Assembly: GCF_015714715.1 (NCBI RefSeq)
Contig: NZ_WAHS01000001.1
Span: 124,001-188,000, forward strand
From: Aestuariivirga litoralis
GTDB taxonomy: Bacteria; Pseudomonadota; Alphaproteobacteria; Rhizobiales; Aestuariivirgaceae
Length of the DNA stretch: 64,000 bases
Direction: 5' to 3'
Shown here: positions 1 through 7,434 of the stretch, piece after piece
Layout of the letters: every line of letters starts with the position of its first letter
How positions within the stretch are numbered: the first letter of the stretch is position 1
Program-made: the position numbers and the translations under genes
Notes under the pieces: generated by a model
What the model saw: the letters and a program-made list of their open reading frames with translations, nothing else
What the model was told of the DNA's origin: nothing
Database searches by the model: none

Positions 1-1
1 G

Positions 2-70
2 CGCGCGGTGGAAAGCATCGGGCGCGGGGCTGACGCGTATGAGGGTGTGCCCTTCGCTATCAAGGTGTAG
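2..70 (+). CDS. Possible C-terminal end of a plus-strand gene cut by the window edge
   Basis: Twenty-two codons are open from the left edge to a TAG at 68-70. They translate to a tail with the compositional look of a real protein end (reading ...ADAYEGVPFAIKV). It would converge on the minus-strand DUF6428 gene, whose stop lies 8 bp further on. I cannot assign a family from so short a piece, and chance openness over 69 bp is not excluded. Confidence 0.3.
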   Translation, partial: RAVESIGRGADAYEGVPFAIKV

Positions 71-78
71 TTGCCAGC

Positions 79-609
79 TCAGGCACAGCAATTGGCGTTG
101 CCGGTCGCTGGTTTCGATGTGCAGCAAGAAGAGGGCAGTGCTCTTTCGGCGCGGTGCCGGGGCTTGCAAATGGCCGCCCGGCCTTTCAGATGCAACACGG
201 CGCTGGACGCATCGGTTGTCACGCTCTCAACATCGAAGATTTGCATCGGCGTATCGGGGCTGCTGATCTCGAACGTCAAGCGGCTCGCGTTGTCAAGGCT
301 GATCTTGGTGCCCACCTTTGCCAGGATGGAGCGAAACTTTCCCACATTCATGAAGGTTTGGCCGTCCTCTGCCGGGATGTCTTCCACCTGCAGGATGGTT
401 TCCTGCCACGCGTCGGGGTTTCCACCACAGTCAAGCGTAGCAAATGACCCGGCTTTCACTTCGGTAACGTGATAACCGGGTTGCACCCGCCGGCCAGCAT
501 ATTCAATAACCAGCGGCTTGTCCGCGTGCGGGGCCAAGGTGGAAAGCATTTCCGCCAGCGACTTCTCAATTTCCGGCTTGGGTAACAAAACACTGGCGTT
601 GGCATTCAT
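79..609 (-). CDS. DUF6428 family protein of an arsenic cluster
   Basis: The 176-residue product is cytosolic, with no signal peptide. It carries the conserved core GGRRVQPGYHVTEVKAGSF in slightly varied form (YAGRRVQPGYHVTEVKAG, about residues 35-52) followed by DCGGNPDAWQETILQ, which I recognise as the DUF6428 family found next to arsR in rhizobial and related genomes. The C-terminus is cysteine-rich (CC near 161 and CC at 174-175), a plausible but unproven arsenite/metal ligand set. The gene is transcribed divergently from arsR across only 40 bp. A perfect dyad in that gap (623-652) suggests joint control by ArsR. Biochemical function is unknown. Start ATG at 609 follows a GAGAAT-type ribosome site. 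Confidence 0.8.
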   Translation of the reverse strand: MNANASVLLPKPEIEKSLAEMLSTLAPHADKPLVIEYAGRRVQPGYHVTEVKAGSFATLDCGGNPDAWQETILQVEDIPAEDGQTFMNVGKFRSILAKVGTKISLDNASRLTFEISSPDTPMQIFDVESVTTDASSAVLHLKGRAAICKPRHRAERALPSSCCTSKPATGNANCCA

Positions 610-622
610 TGCAAGCTATTCT

Positions 623-652
623 CATTTCAACGACTCTTGAGATATTGAAATG
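623..652. promoter_or_regulatory. Inverted repeat between DUF6428 gene and arsR, ArsR operator candidate
   Basis: CATTTCAA at 623-630 is repeated exactly in inverse as TTGAAATG at 645-652, with a 14-bp spacer. It occupies the 40-bp divergent gap and its right arm overlaps the first annotated arsR start codon at 650. ArsR/SmtB repressors bind such dyads over their own promoters, so autoregulation of both transcripts is inferred. The sequence is seen; the binding is not. Confidence 0.55.
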
Positions 653-1018
653 ATAATGGAAGAATTGCAAGCCCTAAACGCGTTTGGTGCGCTTTCGCAA
701 AGCACGCGGCTTCAAATGGTGCGTGCGCTGGTGGTTGCGGGCACCGAAGGATTGGCTGCAGGGGCCATTGGTGAGGCGGTGGGTGCGTCTTCATCCAGCG
801 CTTCATTCCACCTTGCCAATCTTGAACAGGCAGGCTTGGTGAAGTCGCGGCGGGTGGCGCGTTCGATCATCTATACCGCCAACTACGATAGTCTGTCAGG
901 CCTTGTGGAGTTCCTGATGCGGGACTGCTGCCAAGGCAAGCCAGAGATTTGTGGCCCCGCTGCAGTTGCCGCGAAGGCCTGCTGTGTTCCGGTCAAGGCG
1001 GTCAAACGTGCTCGCTGA
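650..1018 (+). CDS. arsR: ArsR/SmtB-family metalloid-responsive repressor
   Basis: A 122-residue winged-helix protein. The DNA-recognition region reads AGAIGEAVGASSSSASFHLANLEQAGLVKSRR in pieces (about residues 37-68), typical of ArsR. The C-terminal tail has adjacent cysteines at 93-94 and another at 101, plus a CC pair at 111-112. This resembles the type of ArsR that senses As(III) through C-terminal cysteines rather than through cysteines in the recognition helix. The first start (ATG 650) lies inside the operator dyad; ATG 656 would shorten the protein by two residues. The stop overlaps the GTG start of the next gene by 11 bp. It heads the arsR-arsN-aqpS-arsC transcript. Confidence 0.9.
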   Translation: MIMEELQALNAFGALSQSTRLQMVRALVVAGTEGLAAGAIGEAVGASSSSASFHLANLEQAGLVKSRRVARSIIYTANYDSLSGLVEFLMRDCCQGKPEICGPAAVAAKACCVPVKAVKRAR

Positions 1019-1550
1019 GCAATTGCTTATCAGGCGCGCTGTTGCGGATGATGTTCCGGCCATCACGGCGATTTACGCCGAGCATGTGCTGGGGGGAACC
1101 GCTTCATTCGACACTGTTCCCCGCAGTGAAGATGCAACATTTGCGCGCTTGGAAGAATGCGACAAGCGTGGCTGGCCATTCATTGTTGCTGCAATCCACG
1201 ACGCGGTAGCTGGATATGCCTATGTGACGCAATTCCGCGACCGTCCGGCATATCAATATTCGTGCGAAAACTCGATCTACTTGCGCGGTGACCACAGAGG
1301 GCAAGGCATCGGCAAAGTGCTGCTCAACCGGCTAGTGAGTGCCGCAGAGGATTCAGGATTCCGGCAGATGATAGCCGTTTCGGGTGGCGGTGAACCAGCA
1401 TCCGTAGCGCTGCACTTGGCATGCGGCTTTGAAATGGCCGGCCGCATGAAGTCGGTGGGACGAAAGGCCGGGCGTTGGCTTGATACGGTCTATCTGCAGA
1501 AAGCTCTCGGTCCCGGAGATGGCACGGCACCGGAAAGTGAACTGAAATGA
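1008..1550 (+). CDS. arsN1: GNAT acetyltransferase of the phosphinothricin/arsinothricin type (ArsN1-like)
   Basis: About 180 residues forming a single GNAT domain. Landmarks are IRRAVADDVPAITAIY at the N-terminus, TASFDTVPRS, the acetyl-CoA pyrophosphate loop RGDHRGQGIGKVLL, and a C-terminal GFEMAGRM..VGRKAGRWLD typical of phosphinothricin acetyltransferases. Homologues in ars operons (ArsN1) acetylate arsinothricin, an organoarsenical glutamate analogue, and that is the best guess for the substrate. I place the start at GTG 1008, which overlaps the arsR stop, because homology begins there; a longer reading from 951 has no family support. Part of the arsR operon. Confidence 0.75.
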   Translation: MLAEQLLIRRAVADDVPAITAIYAEHVLGGTASFDTVPRSEDATFARLEECDKRGWPFIVAAIHDAVAGYAYVTQFRDRPAYQYSCENSIYLRGDHRGQGIGKVLLNRLVSAAEDSGFRQMIAVSGGGEPASVALHLACGFEMAGRMKSVGRKAGRWLDTVYLQKALGPGDGTAPESELK

Positions 1551-1560
1551 GGTTGTGGAA

Positions 1561-2226
1561 ATGAGGCAGTACCGGGACTTGTTGGCAGAGTTTGTCGGCA
1601 CTACTCTCCTGCTTGCCACGGTGATCGGCTCAGGGATCATGGGTGAGCAACTTGCTGGCGGCAATACGGCTCTCGCGTTGCTTGGTAACACCATCGCGAC
1701 AGGCGCTATTCTCTATGTTCTGATCACTGTGCTGGGTCCAATATCGGGGGCGCATTTCAATCCGGTTGTATCATTTGCCGTGTGCGCTACAAAACGGCTC
1801 CCATGGCCGCGCTTTCTCCCTTATGTCGCTGCTCAAGTGATCGGTGCGTTGGTTGGAGTCTGGCTGGCGCACGCCATGTTTGACCTGCCGCTGCTGGAGA
1901 TTTCGACCAAGCAACGCTGGGGCACTGGACAGTGGGTTGCTGAAGCCACCGCGACCTTCGGATTGTTGCTTGCGATATTCGGCGGCATCCGCTTCAACGC
2001 TGCCGCCATTCCGGCGCTGGTTGGCTTCTACATCACGGCGGCATATTGGTTCACGGCATCTACTTCATTTGCCAATCCTGCTGTCACCATGGCGCGGGCG
2101 CTGTCCAATACCTTCGCAGGCATCGCGCCGGACTCAGTCCTGCCATTCATTGCGGCGCAGGCGGTCGGCACCGCGTGCGGGCTGCTGGTGTGCTCAGTAC
2201 TTTTTTTCAAAGAAGAGAAGGCTTAG
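1561..2226 (+). CDS. aqpS: MIP-family aquaglyceroporin, probable arsenite channel
   Basis: A 221-residue six-helix channel protein. The two half-helix signatures are visible: HFNPVVS (an NPV rather than NPA) about 65 residues in, and FANPAVT (canonical NPA) about residue 170. Position between arsR and arsC, with no arsB or acr3 in view, matches the Sinorhizobium meliloti arsR-aqpS-arsC arrangement, where arsenite formed by ArsC leaves downhill through the aquaglyceroporin. Start ATG 1561 has GAGG eight bases upstream; GTG 1555 is possible but too close to it. The stop lies 4 bp before arsC, so the genes are probably cotranscribed. Confidence 0.85.
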   Translation: MRQYRDLLAEFVGTTLLLATVIGSGIMGEQLAGGNTALALLGNTIATGAILYVLITVLGPISGAHFNPVVSFAVCATKRLPWPRFLPYVAAQVIGALVGVWLAHAMFDLPLLEISTKQRWGTGQWVAEATATFGLLLAIFGGIRFNAAAIPALVGFYITAAYWFTASTSFANPAVTMARALSNTFAGIAPDSVLPFIAAQAVGTACGLLVCSVLFFKEEKA

Positions 2227-2230
2227 GCCC

Positions 2231-2650
2231 ATGAGCATTGTCATCCATCACAATCCTGAATGCGGAACGTCGCGCAATGTGCTCAGCATCATCCGGGCAA
2301 CAGGCATTGAACCGGTGATCGTGGAATATTTGAAAACGGGATGGACAGAACCTCAGTTGCTTGGGCTCTTTGCTGCCGCTGGTCTTGATCCTCGCACTGC
2401 CCTGCGCGAGACCAAGTCTCCGGCCAAAGAACTTGGTTTGTTGGAAGCTGGGGTTTCGCATCAGAAGATCATGGCGGAGATGTTGAAGCATCCCGTGTTG
2501 GTGAACAGGCCCATCGTTTGCGCGCCAAAGGGCGTGAAGCTTTGCAGGCCGAGTGAAGGCGTGCTGGACTTACTAGACAGGCTTCCTGCGGGCCCACTTT
2601 ACAAAGAAGATGGATCCTTGCTGATTGATGCGGATGGAAAAAGGGTCTGA
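2231..2650 (+). CDS. arsC: Glutaredoxin-coupled arsenate reductase ArsC
   Basis: A 139-residue ArsC of the thioredoxin-fold family that reduces As(V) to As(III) with glutathione and glutaredoxin. The active-site segment HHNPECGTSRN places the catalytic cysteine at residue 11. Downstream, NRPIV and LCRPSE carry the conserved arginines expected for oxyanion binding. Length matches the family. It is the last gene of the ars operon and is followed by a terminator hairpin at 2687-2709. The start at ATG 2231 lies 4 bp after the aquaporin stop; a much longer upstream reading in the same frame overlaps the aquaporin and is not real. Confidence 0.93.
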   Translation: MSIVIHHNPECGTSRNVLSIIRATGIEPVIVEYLKTGWTEPQLLGLFAAAGLDPRTALRETKSPAKELGLLEAGVSHQKIMAEMLKHPVLVNRPIVCAPKGVKLCRPSEGVLDLLDRLPAGPLYKEDGSLLIDADGKRV

Positions 2651-2686
2651 GCGCACGCCGTTGTGGTGAAGCCTCCTCGCCAATAA

Positions 2687-2709
2687 AAAAGCGCCCTTCC
2701 GGGCGCTTT
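2687..2709. terminator. Bidirectional intrinsic terminator between arsC and the hydrolase gene
   Basis: AAAAGCGCCC - TTCC - GGGCGCTTT forms a GC-rich stem with A-run and T-run flanks, placed between the convergent ends of arsC (plus) and the cell-wall hydrolase gene (minus). It can serve both strands. Confidence 0.85.
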
Positions 2710-2731
2710 GTGATCTGGGTTCCGGCTCTTC

Positions 2732-3670
2732 TCAGCCTTCGTTGGCGTAGAAGATGTGGTGGCCAATTTTAATGAGTTTTCGCATCGTGTGGGCCCAGCG
2801 GGGGGTCACGTAATCAGCGTGATAGTTGGTGGCATTGCCAAGCATGGCGATGGCCGGATCATTGTTGATGGCGCGCTGGGCGATCGACTTGGCGTGGGCC
2901 CAGGAAGCGGGCGATTTCACGTCGTCAGCCAGGCCGTCACAGGCGAAGGAGAACTGGCAGGAATTGCGGCTGCCGGAGCCCTGATAGACCACACCGCAGA
3001 TCGTCTTGGGGAAGTCCGGGTTCTTGACGCGGTTGAGGATGACCTTGGCGACGGCCAGCTGGCCCATGTCGCTCTCGGAGCGGCTTTCAAAGTAAACGGC
3101 GCGGGCCAGGCAGTTTTCCTCGGCCATGCGGATATTGCGCTGGGCCATGACCTTCTGCTTGTCAGGGCCTGACACGGCGAATTGCTTGTTCGGGTTGGGC
3201 AGAGCCGGGTTTGACACCAGGCGCTTGACGGCGGGCTGCGCGTCATCATTTTCATGCTGCAGGTCAATGGCCGCCGGAATGATCTTCATCATCGCATGGG
3301 CCTGGGCGACCAGCGTCTTCATGTTGGAAGGCTTGCTCTTGGGCAGCGGCGGCGAAACGGAAGGTACAATGTCAGCGGCGGCATCGACCAGATCGCCCTT
3401 GCCATCGGAAATGACCGTCTGGCGGCGCAAAGTGGACATGTTGATCGAGGCAACGCTTTCACCTTCGGGCAGGAGTGAGCCCTTGGTGGACAGGGGGGAG
3501 CTGGGCGACACAAGAGTGGCAATGTCTTCAGCATCAGAATTATGGGCGGAGGCATCGCGGCCAATCAAATGGCCAGCGAAAGCAAAGGCGACAATCAACA
3601 TCAGCCCGGCCACAGCCATGGGCAGATAATCAATCCAACGGCTCGATTTTGAAACCGGCATGCGGAACAT
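2732..3670 (-). CDS. SleB/CwlJ-type cell wall hydrolase with N-terminal membrane anchor
   Basis: A 312-residue protein with one N-terminal transmembrane helix (about residues 15-37), a long low-complexity periplasmic linker rich in Ser/Pro/Ala, and a C-terminal Hydrolase_2 (SleB) domain of about 120 residues. The domain begins NCLARAVYFESRSES and includes LAVAKVILNRVKNPDFP, CQFSFACDG and the terminal NATNYHADYVTPRWA. The glutamate in YFESR is the expected catalytic acid. In non-sporulating alphaproteobacteria such proteins act on peptidoglycan during growth. I choose ATG 3670, preceded by GAGAGGAAGAG, rather than the upstream frame extension to 3763. Confidence 0.82.
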   Translation of the reverse strand: MFRMPVSKSSRWIDYLPMAVAGLMLIVAFAFAGHLIGRDASAHNSDAEDIATLVSPSSPLSTKGSLLPEGESVASINMSTLRRQTVISDGKGDLVDAAADIVPSVSPPLPKSKPSNMKTLVAQAHAMMKIIPAAIDLQHENDDAQPAVKRLVSNPALPNPNKQFAVSGPDKQKVMAQRNIRMAEENCLARAVYFESRSESDMGQLAVAKVILNRVKNPDFPKTICGVVYQGSGSRNSCQFSFACDGLADDVKSPASWAHAKSIAQRAINNDPAIAMLGNATNYHADYVTPRWAHTMRKLIKIGHHIFYANEG

Positions 3671-3819
3671 CTCTTCCTCTCGGGTGAGGCGCTGCCGGGT
3701 TCTACGCGGGCTTTGGTGCAATATCCCAATCCTTTGCTTGGCCGGGCAACAGCCCGGAACCAATATACGGCTTTGGGGTTTAGCATGGGTTAACCACAGG
3801 GCAAACTAAATTTCGCCAT

Positions 3820-3838
3820 TTTGTTGCCATGCAACAAA
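3820..3838. repeat. Perfect short inverted repeat in the ppdK-hydrolase gap
   Basis: TTTGTTGC (3820-3827) and GCAACAAA (3831-3838) flank a three-base loop. It lies in the 201-bp gap 3671-3871 between two minus-strand genes. It could be a weak terminator for ppdK or an operator for the hydrolase gene; no T-tract follows on the minus strand. I see nothing else in the gap. Confidence 0.4.
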
Positions 3839-3871
3839 GTTCTGTTGATAAAGGTTAATCCATTGAAAGTA

Positions 3872-6532
3872 CTATGATTTACGTGCCAATTTTAGGTGCG
3901 CCTGGGCTGCCGCAAGCCTCGCTACAGGTACGCGGAAAGGCGAGCAGGAGACGTAATCAAGGCCGACCGCCTCAAAGAAGCTGATTGAGTCCGGATTGCC
4001 GCCATGTTCACCGCAAATGCCGAGATGCAGTCCGGGGCGGCCCTGGCGGCCGCGCTCCACCGCCATGGCGATCAATTCGCCCACGCCTTCGACGTCCAGC
4101 GAGACGAATGGATCATGCGGAAAAATCTGGCGGTTGGTGTATTCGCCTATGAAACGCGCACTGTCGTCGCGGCTGATGCCATAGGTGGTTTGCGTCAGGT
4201 CATTGGTGCCGAAGGAGAAGAATTCGGCCGCTTCCGCGATATCAGCGGCCCGCAGCGCAGCGCGCGGCAGCTCGATCATGGTGCCCACCAGATACTCCAG
4301 CTTCTGGCCGGTTTCCTTGGCCACATCGCGGGCCACAGCATCAATGCGGGCGCGCACGGCGGAAAGCTCGCCGCGTGAGGCGACTAGCGGAACCATAACC
4401 TCGGCGATGGGGCCGGTGCCGGTGGTGGCCTGTACATGCGCTGCCGCCTCGAAAATGGCCCTTGCCTGCATGTCGGTGATTTCGGGATAGGACAGGAGCA
4501 GGCGCACGCCGCGATGGCCCAACATGGGGTTTTGCTCACGCAGTTCCAGCACCCGCTTTTTGAAGCCGGCCACCTCGAGATTGAGATTGCGCGCCATGGC
4601 CTCGATCTCTTCCACTTCGCGCGGCAGGAATTCGTGCAGCGGCGGGTCGAGCAGGCGGATGGTGACGGGCATGCCGGCCATGATGGCGAACAGCTCGATG
4701 AAGTCGGCGCGCAGCACCGGCAGGATCTTGGCCAGCGCAATGCGGCGCTCTTTTTCGGTGTCGGCGAGGATCATCTCGCGCATGGCGATAATTCTATCGC
4801 CTTCAAAGAACATGTGCTCGGTGCGGGAAAGCCCGATGCCCTCGGCGCCAAAATCGCGTGCCAGCCTGGCGTCATGCGCCGTTTCGGCATTGGCGCGCAC
4901 TTTCATGCGGCGGGTTTCATCGGCCCAGGTGAGGATGGTGGCGAAATCACCAGACAGCGAGGGCTTGGTGACGGCCACCTGGCCTTTCAGCACCTGGCCC
5001 GACGAACCATCGATGGTGATGATGTCGCCGCGCTTGAGGGTGACGCCGGCAGCCTTCAGCTGGCCCGCTTCCATATCGATGCGCAGGCTGGAGGCGCCGG
5101 TGACGCAGGGCTTGCCCATGCCACGCGCGATCACAGCGGCGTGGCTGGTCATGCCGCCACGGGTGGTCAAGACGCCATCGGCCATGTGAAGGCCCTTGAT
5201 GTCTTCTGGCGCCGTTTCGGTGCGCACCAGGATGACGGCGATGCCTTGGCCCGCCAGCACGCGTGCCTCATTGGCGTCAAATGAAATGATGCCCGACGCT
5301 GCACCCGGCGAGGCGCCGATGCCTTGCGCCACCAGTTCCCGCTTGGCGGCGGGATCAATGGTGGAATGCAGAAGTTGGTCTAGCGCCACGGGGTCAATGC
5401 GCATCAGGGCATCGTGCTTGGTGATCTGCTCCCGCGCGACCAGATCTGTGAGGATGCGCAGATTGGCTGACGTGGTGCGGCGTGCCGGTCTTGCGTCCAG
5501 TAGCCAGAGTGCGCCTTGGGCGACGGTGAAATCCACTTCGACCGCGTCTTTCAATTCATGTTCGAGCACATCGAGCGCCGAAGCCAGCTGTGCGAAGGCG
5601 CCGGGCTCTTCAGTCTCCAGCGATGGCGCGGGGCCGGCGATGGCCAGCACCTGGCGCAGCCTGGCATCAAGATCAGAGCCTTGTGCATTGGTGAGATAGT
5701 CGCCGCCCACTTCACGTTCACCCGTCTGGGCCGGGCGAGAGGTGGCATGGCCGGTGCCAGAATGGTCCGACTGGTTGCCGAACACCATGGCCTGCACCAC
5801 GATGGCGAGGCCAGCGTCTTCCTTCAAGCCGTGCAGCTTGCGTTTCTGTTTGGCGCGCGGGCTTTGCCAGTTGCGGGCGAGTGCGGCAACGGCATGCCAG
5901 AGCTGTTCCTCCACATCCTGTGGAAACGCGCGGTCATTGTTGGATTCAATCTGCGCCTTGAAGCGGCTGGCCAGTTCCGGCCCGTCAGTGCCGCGGATTT
6001 CGCGGGCTGAGACATAGCCGCGTTCCTCGACATAGAGGTTGAGCAAATCATCAAACACCGCCGGGTCATCGCCCAAAACGGCTTGCGCGTAATTCTGCAT
6101 CAGACGGCGGTAGCATTCATAGGCGAAAGCGTGATCGCCAGCGGAGACGCCGAGGCCTTCCACGGTTTCGTCGTTGAGGCCGACATTCAGCACCGCCTCG
6201 GTGGCGCCGGGGAACGAGATGGGGGCAGAGGGGCGCACGGCGAGCAGCAGCAGATTGCGTTTGTCGCCCAGGGTGCAGCCGGTCTCGGTGGTGATCGATT
6301 CCAGTCCCTGCGCCAGCATGGCCTTGATGTTTTCAACTGTGGCCGGGTCGCTGCTGGCAATATTGCGGCAGGCTTCGGTGTTCAGCACGAAGCCCGGCGG
6401 CACCGGCAGTTTCAGCCGCGCGAGATTGCACAGGGCGGCACCGCGCTGGCCCAGATGTCCAGCCAGCAGCACCGGGCTGGGGCCGGAGCCCTGACCGAAG
6501 CTGGTAATAAAACTGGCGCGCTTGTTGCTCAT
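3872..6532 (-). CDS. ppdK: Pyruvate, phosphate dikinase
   Basis: An 886-residue cytosolic enzyme interconverting pyruvate + ATP + Pi and PEP + AMP + PPi. All three domains can be followed: an N-terminal ATP-binding domain, the swivelling phosphohistidine domain with TRGGMTSHAAVIARGMGKP (catalytic His in SHAA), and the C-terminal PEP/pyruvate barrel ending GICGEHGGNPDSISFF with the conserved Cys. Length is normal for bacterial PPDK. Start ATG 6532 (MSNKRASF) fits the family N-terminus; the frame is open further upstream without homology. It follows the DUF2161 gene by 58 bp on the same strand. Role: gluconeogenesis/anaplerosis. Confidence 0.95.
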   Translation of the reverse strand: MSNKRASFITSFGQGSGPSPVLLAGHLGQRGAALCNLARLKLPVPPGFVLNTEACRNIASSDPATVENIKAMLAQGLESITTETGCTLGDKRNLLLLAVRPSAPISFPGATEAVLNVGLNDETVEGLGVSAGDHAFAYECYRRLMQNYAQAVLGDDPAVFDDLLNLYVEERGYVSAREIRGTDGPELASRFKAQIESNNDRAFPQDVEEQLWHAVAALARNWQSPRAKQKRKLHGLKEDAGLAIVVQAMVFGNQSDHSGTGHATSRPAQTGEREVGGDYLTNAQGSDLDARLRQVLAIAGPAPSLETEEPGAFAQLASALDVLEHELKDAVEVDFTVAQGALWLLDARPARRTTSANLRILTDLVAREQITKHDALMRIDPVALDQLLHSTIDPAAKRELVAQGIGASPGAASGIISFDANEARVLAGQGIAVILVRTETAPEDIKGLHMADGVLTTRGGMTSHAAVIARGMGKPCVTGASSLRIDMEAGQLKAAGVTLKRGDIITIDGSSGQVLKGQVAVTKPSLSGDFATILTWADETRRMKVRANAETAHDARLARDFGAEGIGLSRTEHMFFEGDRIIAMREMILADTEKERRIALAKILPVLRADFIELFAIMAGMPVTIRLLDPPLHEFLPREVEEIEAMARNLNLEVAGFKKRVLELREQNPMLGHRGVRLLLSYPEITDMQARAIFEAAAHVQATTGTGPIAEVMVPLVASRGELSAVRARIDAVARDVAKETGQKLEYLVGTMIELPRAALRAADIAEAAEFFSFGTNDLTQTTYGISRDDSARFIGEYTNRQIFPHDPFVSLDVEGVGELIAMAVERGRQGRPGLHLGICGEHGGNPDSISFFEAVGLDYVSCSPFRVPVARLAAAQAHLKLARKS

Positions 6533-6590
6533 TAACCATGCAGTGTCGGCCTGCATGGGGGCGGGGTCAAGGGAAGGCGGGGAACAAGGT

Positions 6591-7262
6591 TTATTCCGGT
6601 GCGGGAAGCAGGTTGGTGATCTCACGCTGGAACTGCGTTACCGCTGCGATGCCCTGTTCGGTCACAGCATAAACGCCGCGGTCGTGCTTGAAGAACCAGC
6701 CGTAATAATCATTGCGCAGGATGGTGGCGCTGCGATCCACATTCGTCTGTTTTTTCAGCTCGGAGATCTTGGTGGGGCCGTGGGTGTGAAGATGTGCGAG
6801 GCAGCGCAGCGCATCCTGCTTGTAGGCCGTCATCAATTTGGTCTTGGCCGAGCCACCGAGATTAGGGTCGCCGTGGCGGCGGGAGAATTCCTTCAGCAGC
6901 GCCGACTTGCGCGCGCTGTTCTTGCGCGGCGTATAGGGCGCAGGGTCAGCCAGCACCTCGATGCTGCCGGATTTTGCCACCACGATCAGGCCGAGGCCCA
7001 GCCGTTTGGTGAGCCGCAATGCATCCAGCGTGACGCCGCGCTTGGGCCGGGCGACGGCAATGTAAACCGCATCGGTGACCGCGAGGCGGTCCACCGCCTG
7101 ATAGAACAGCTGCAGCGTGAGGCCGGTTTTCAGCTCCACAATCACCGGCGGATCATCGCCGCGCAATGCCATCACGTCGCAGGACTTGATCTCGGCTTTC
7201 ACCGTGTAGCCCTGCGATTCAAGGAAGCGCTTGATCGGCGGATAGAGGTCAGTCTCTTTCAT
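6591..7262 (-). CDS. DUF2161 domain protein, putative phosphodiesterase-like
   Basis: A 223-residue cytosolic protein matching the DUF2161 family. It starts MKETDLYPPIKRFLESQGY, continues SCDVMALRG and PPVIVELKTGLTLQLFYQAVDRL, and ends in a winged-helix-like tail (ISELKKQTNVDRSATILRND, YAVTEQG). The D...E-L-K arrangement in the first 50 residues resembles a PD-(D/E)xK nuclease-like core, an inference from the pattern only. The family has no established activity. It lies 58 bp upstream of ppdK on the same strand. ATG 7262 is chosen since homology begins there. Confidence 0.72.
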   Translation of the reverse strand: MKETDLYPPIKRFLESQGYTVKAEIKSCDVMALRGDDPPVIVELKTGLTLQLFYQAVDRLAVTDAVYIAVARPKRGVTLDALRLTKRLGLGLIVVAKSGSIEVLADPAPYTPRKNSARKSALLKEFSRRHGDPNLGGSAKTKLMTAYKQDALRCLAHLHTHGPTKISELKKQTNVDRSATILRNDYYGWFFKHDRGVYAVTEQGIAAVTQFQREITNLLPAPE

Positions 7263-7313
7263 CACTGCGCAGGATAGATGATTCGTGGGGAGCAAGTGTT
7301 AAGGCCCGAAGGC

Positions 7314-7432
7314 CCCCTCATCCGCCCTTCGGGCACCTTCTCCCGCGAGGGGAGAAGGGCGATCTGATTGAAAGTTTGCAGTGTGCTGCCTTCTCCCCTT
7401 GCGGGAGAAGGTGCCGACAGGCGGATGAGGGG
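7314..7432. repeat. Large imperfect palindromic intergenic repeat
   Basis: The left end CCCCTCATCCGCC (7314-) is mirrored by GGCGGATGAGGGG (-7432), and inside them GGCACCTTCTCCC / GGGAGAAGGTGCC and GAGGGGAGAAGG / CCTTCTCCCCTT form further arms. The centre is a short unique stretch (about 7362-7385). This is the shape of the short palindromic repeat families scattered between genes in Rhizobiales. It ends two bases before the serA stop codon, so it may form the 3' end of the serC-serA transcript. Confidence 0.8.
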
Positions 7433-7434
7433 TC

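Noticed and set aside
2028-2210. Small minus-strand frame inside the aquaporin gene
   Set aside because: Antisense shadow without a ribosome site or family support.
3780-3870. TTAACC words upstream of the SleB-type gene, considered as CtrA sites
   Set aside because: The TTAA-N7-TTAA spacing of a full CtrA box is not met.
4436-5284. Long plus-strand frames over ppdK
   Set aside because: Antisense shadow of a conserved enzyme with intact motifs.
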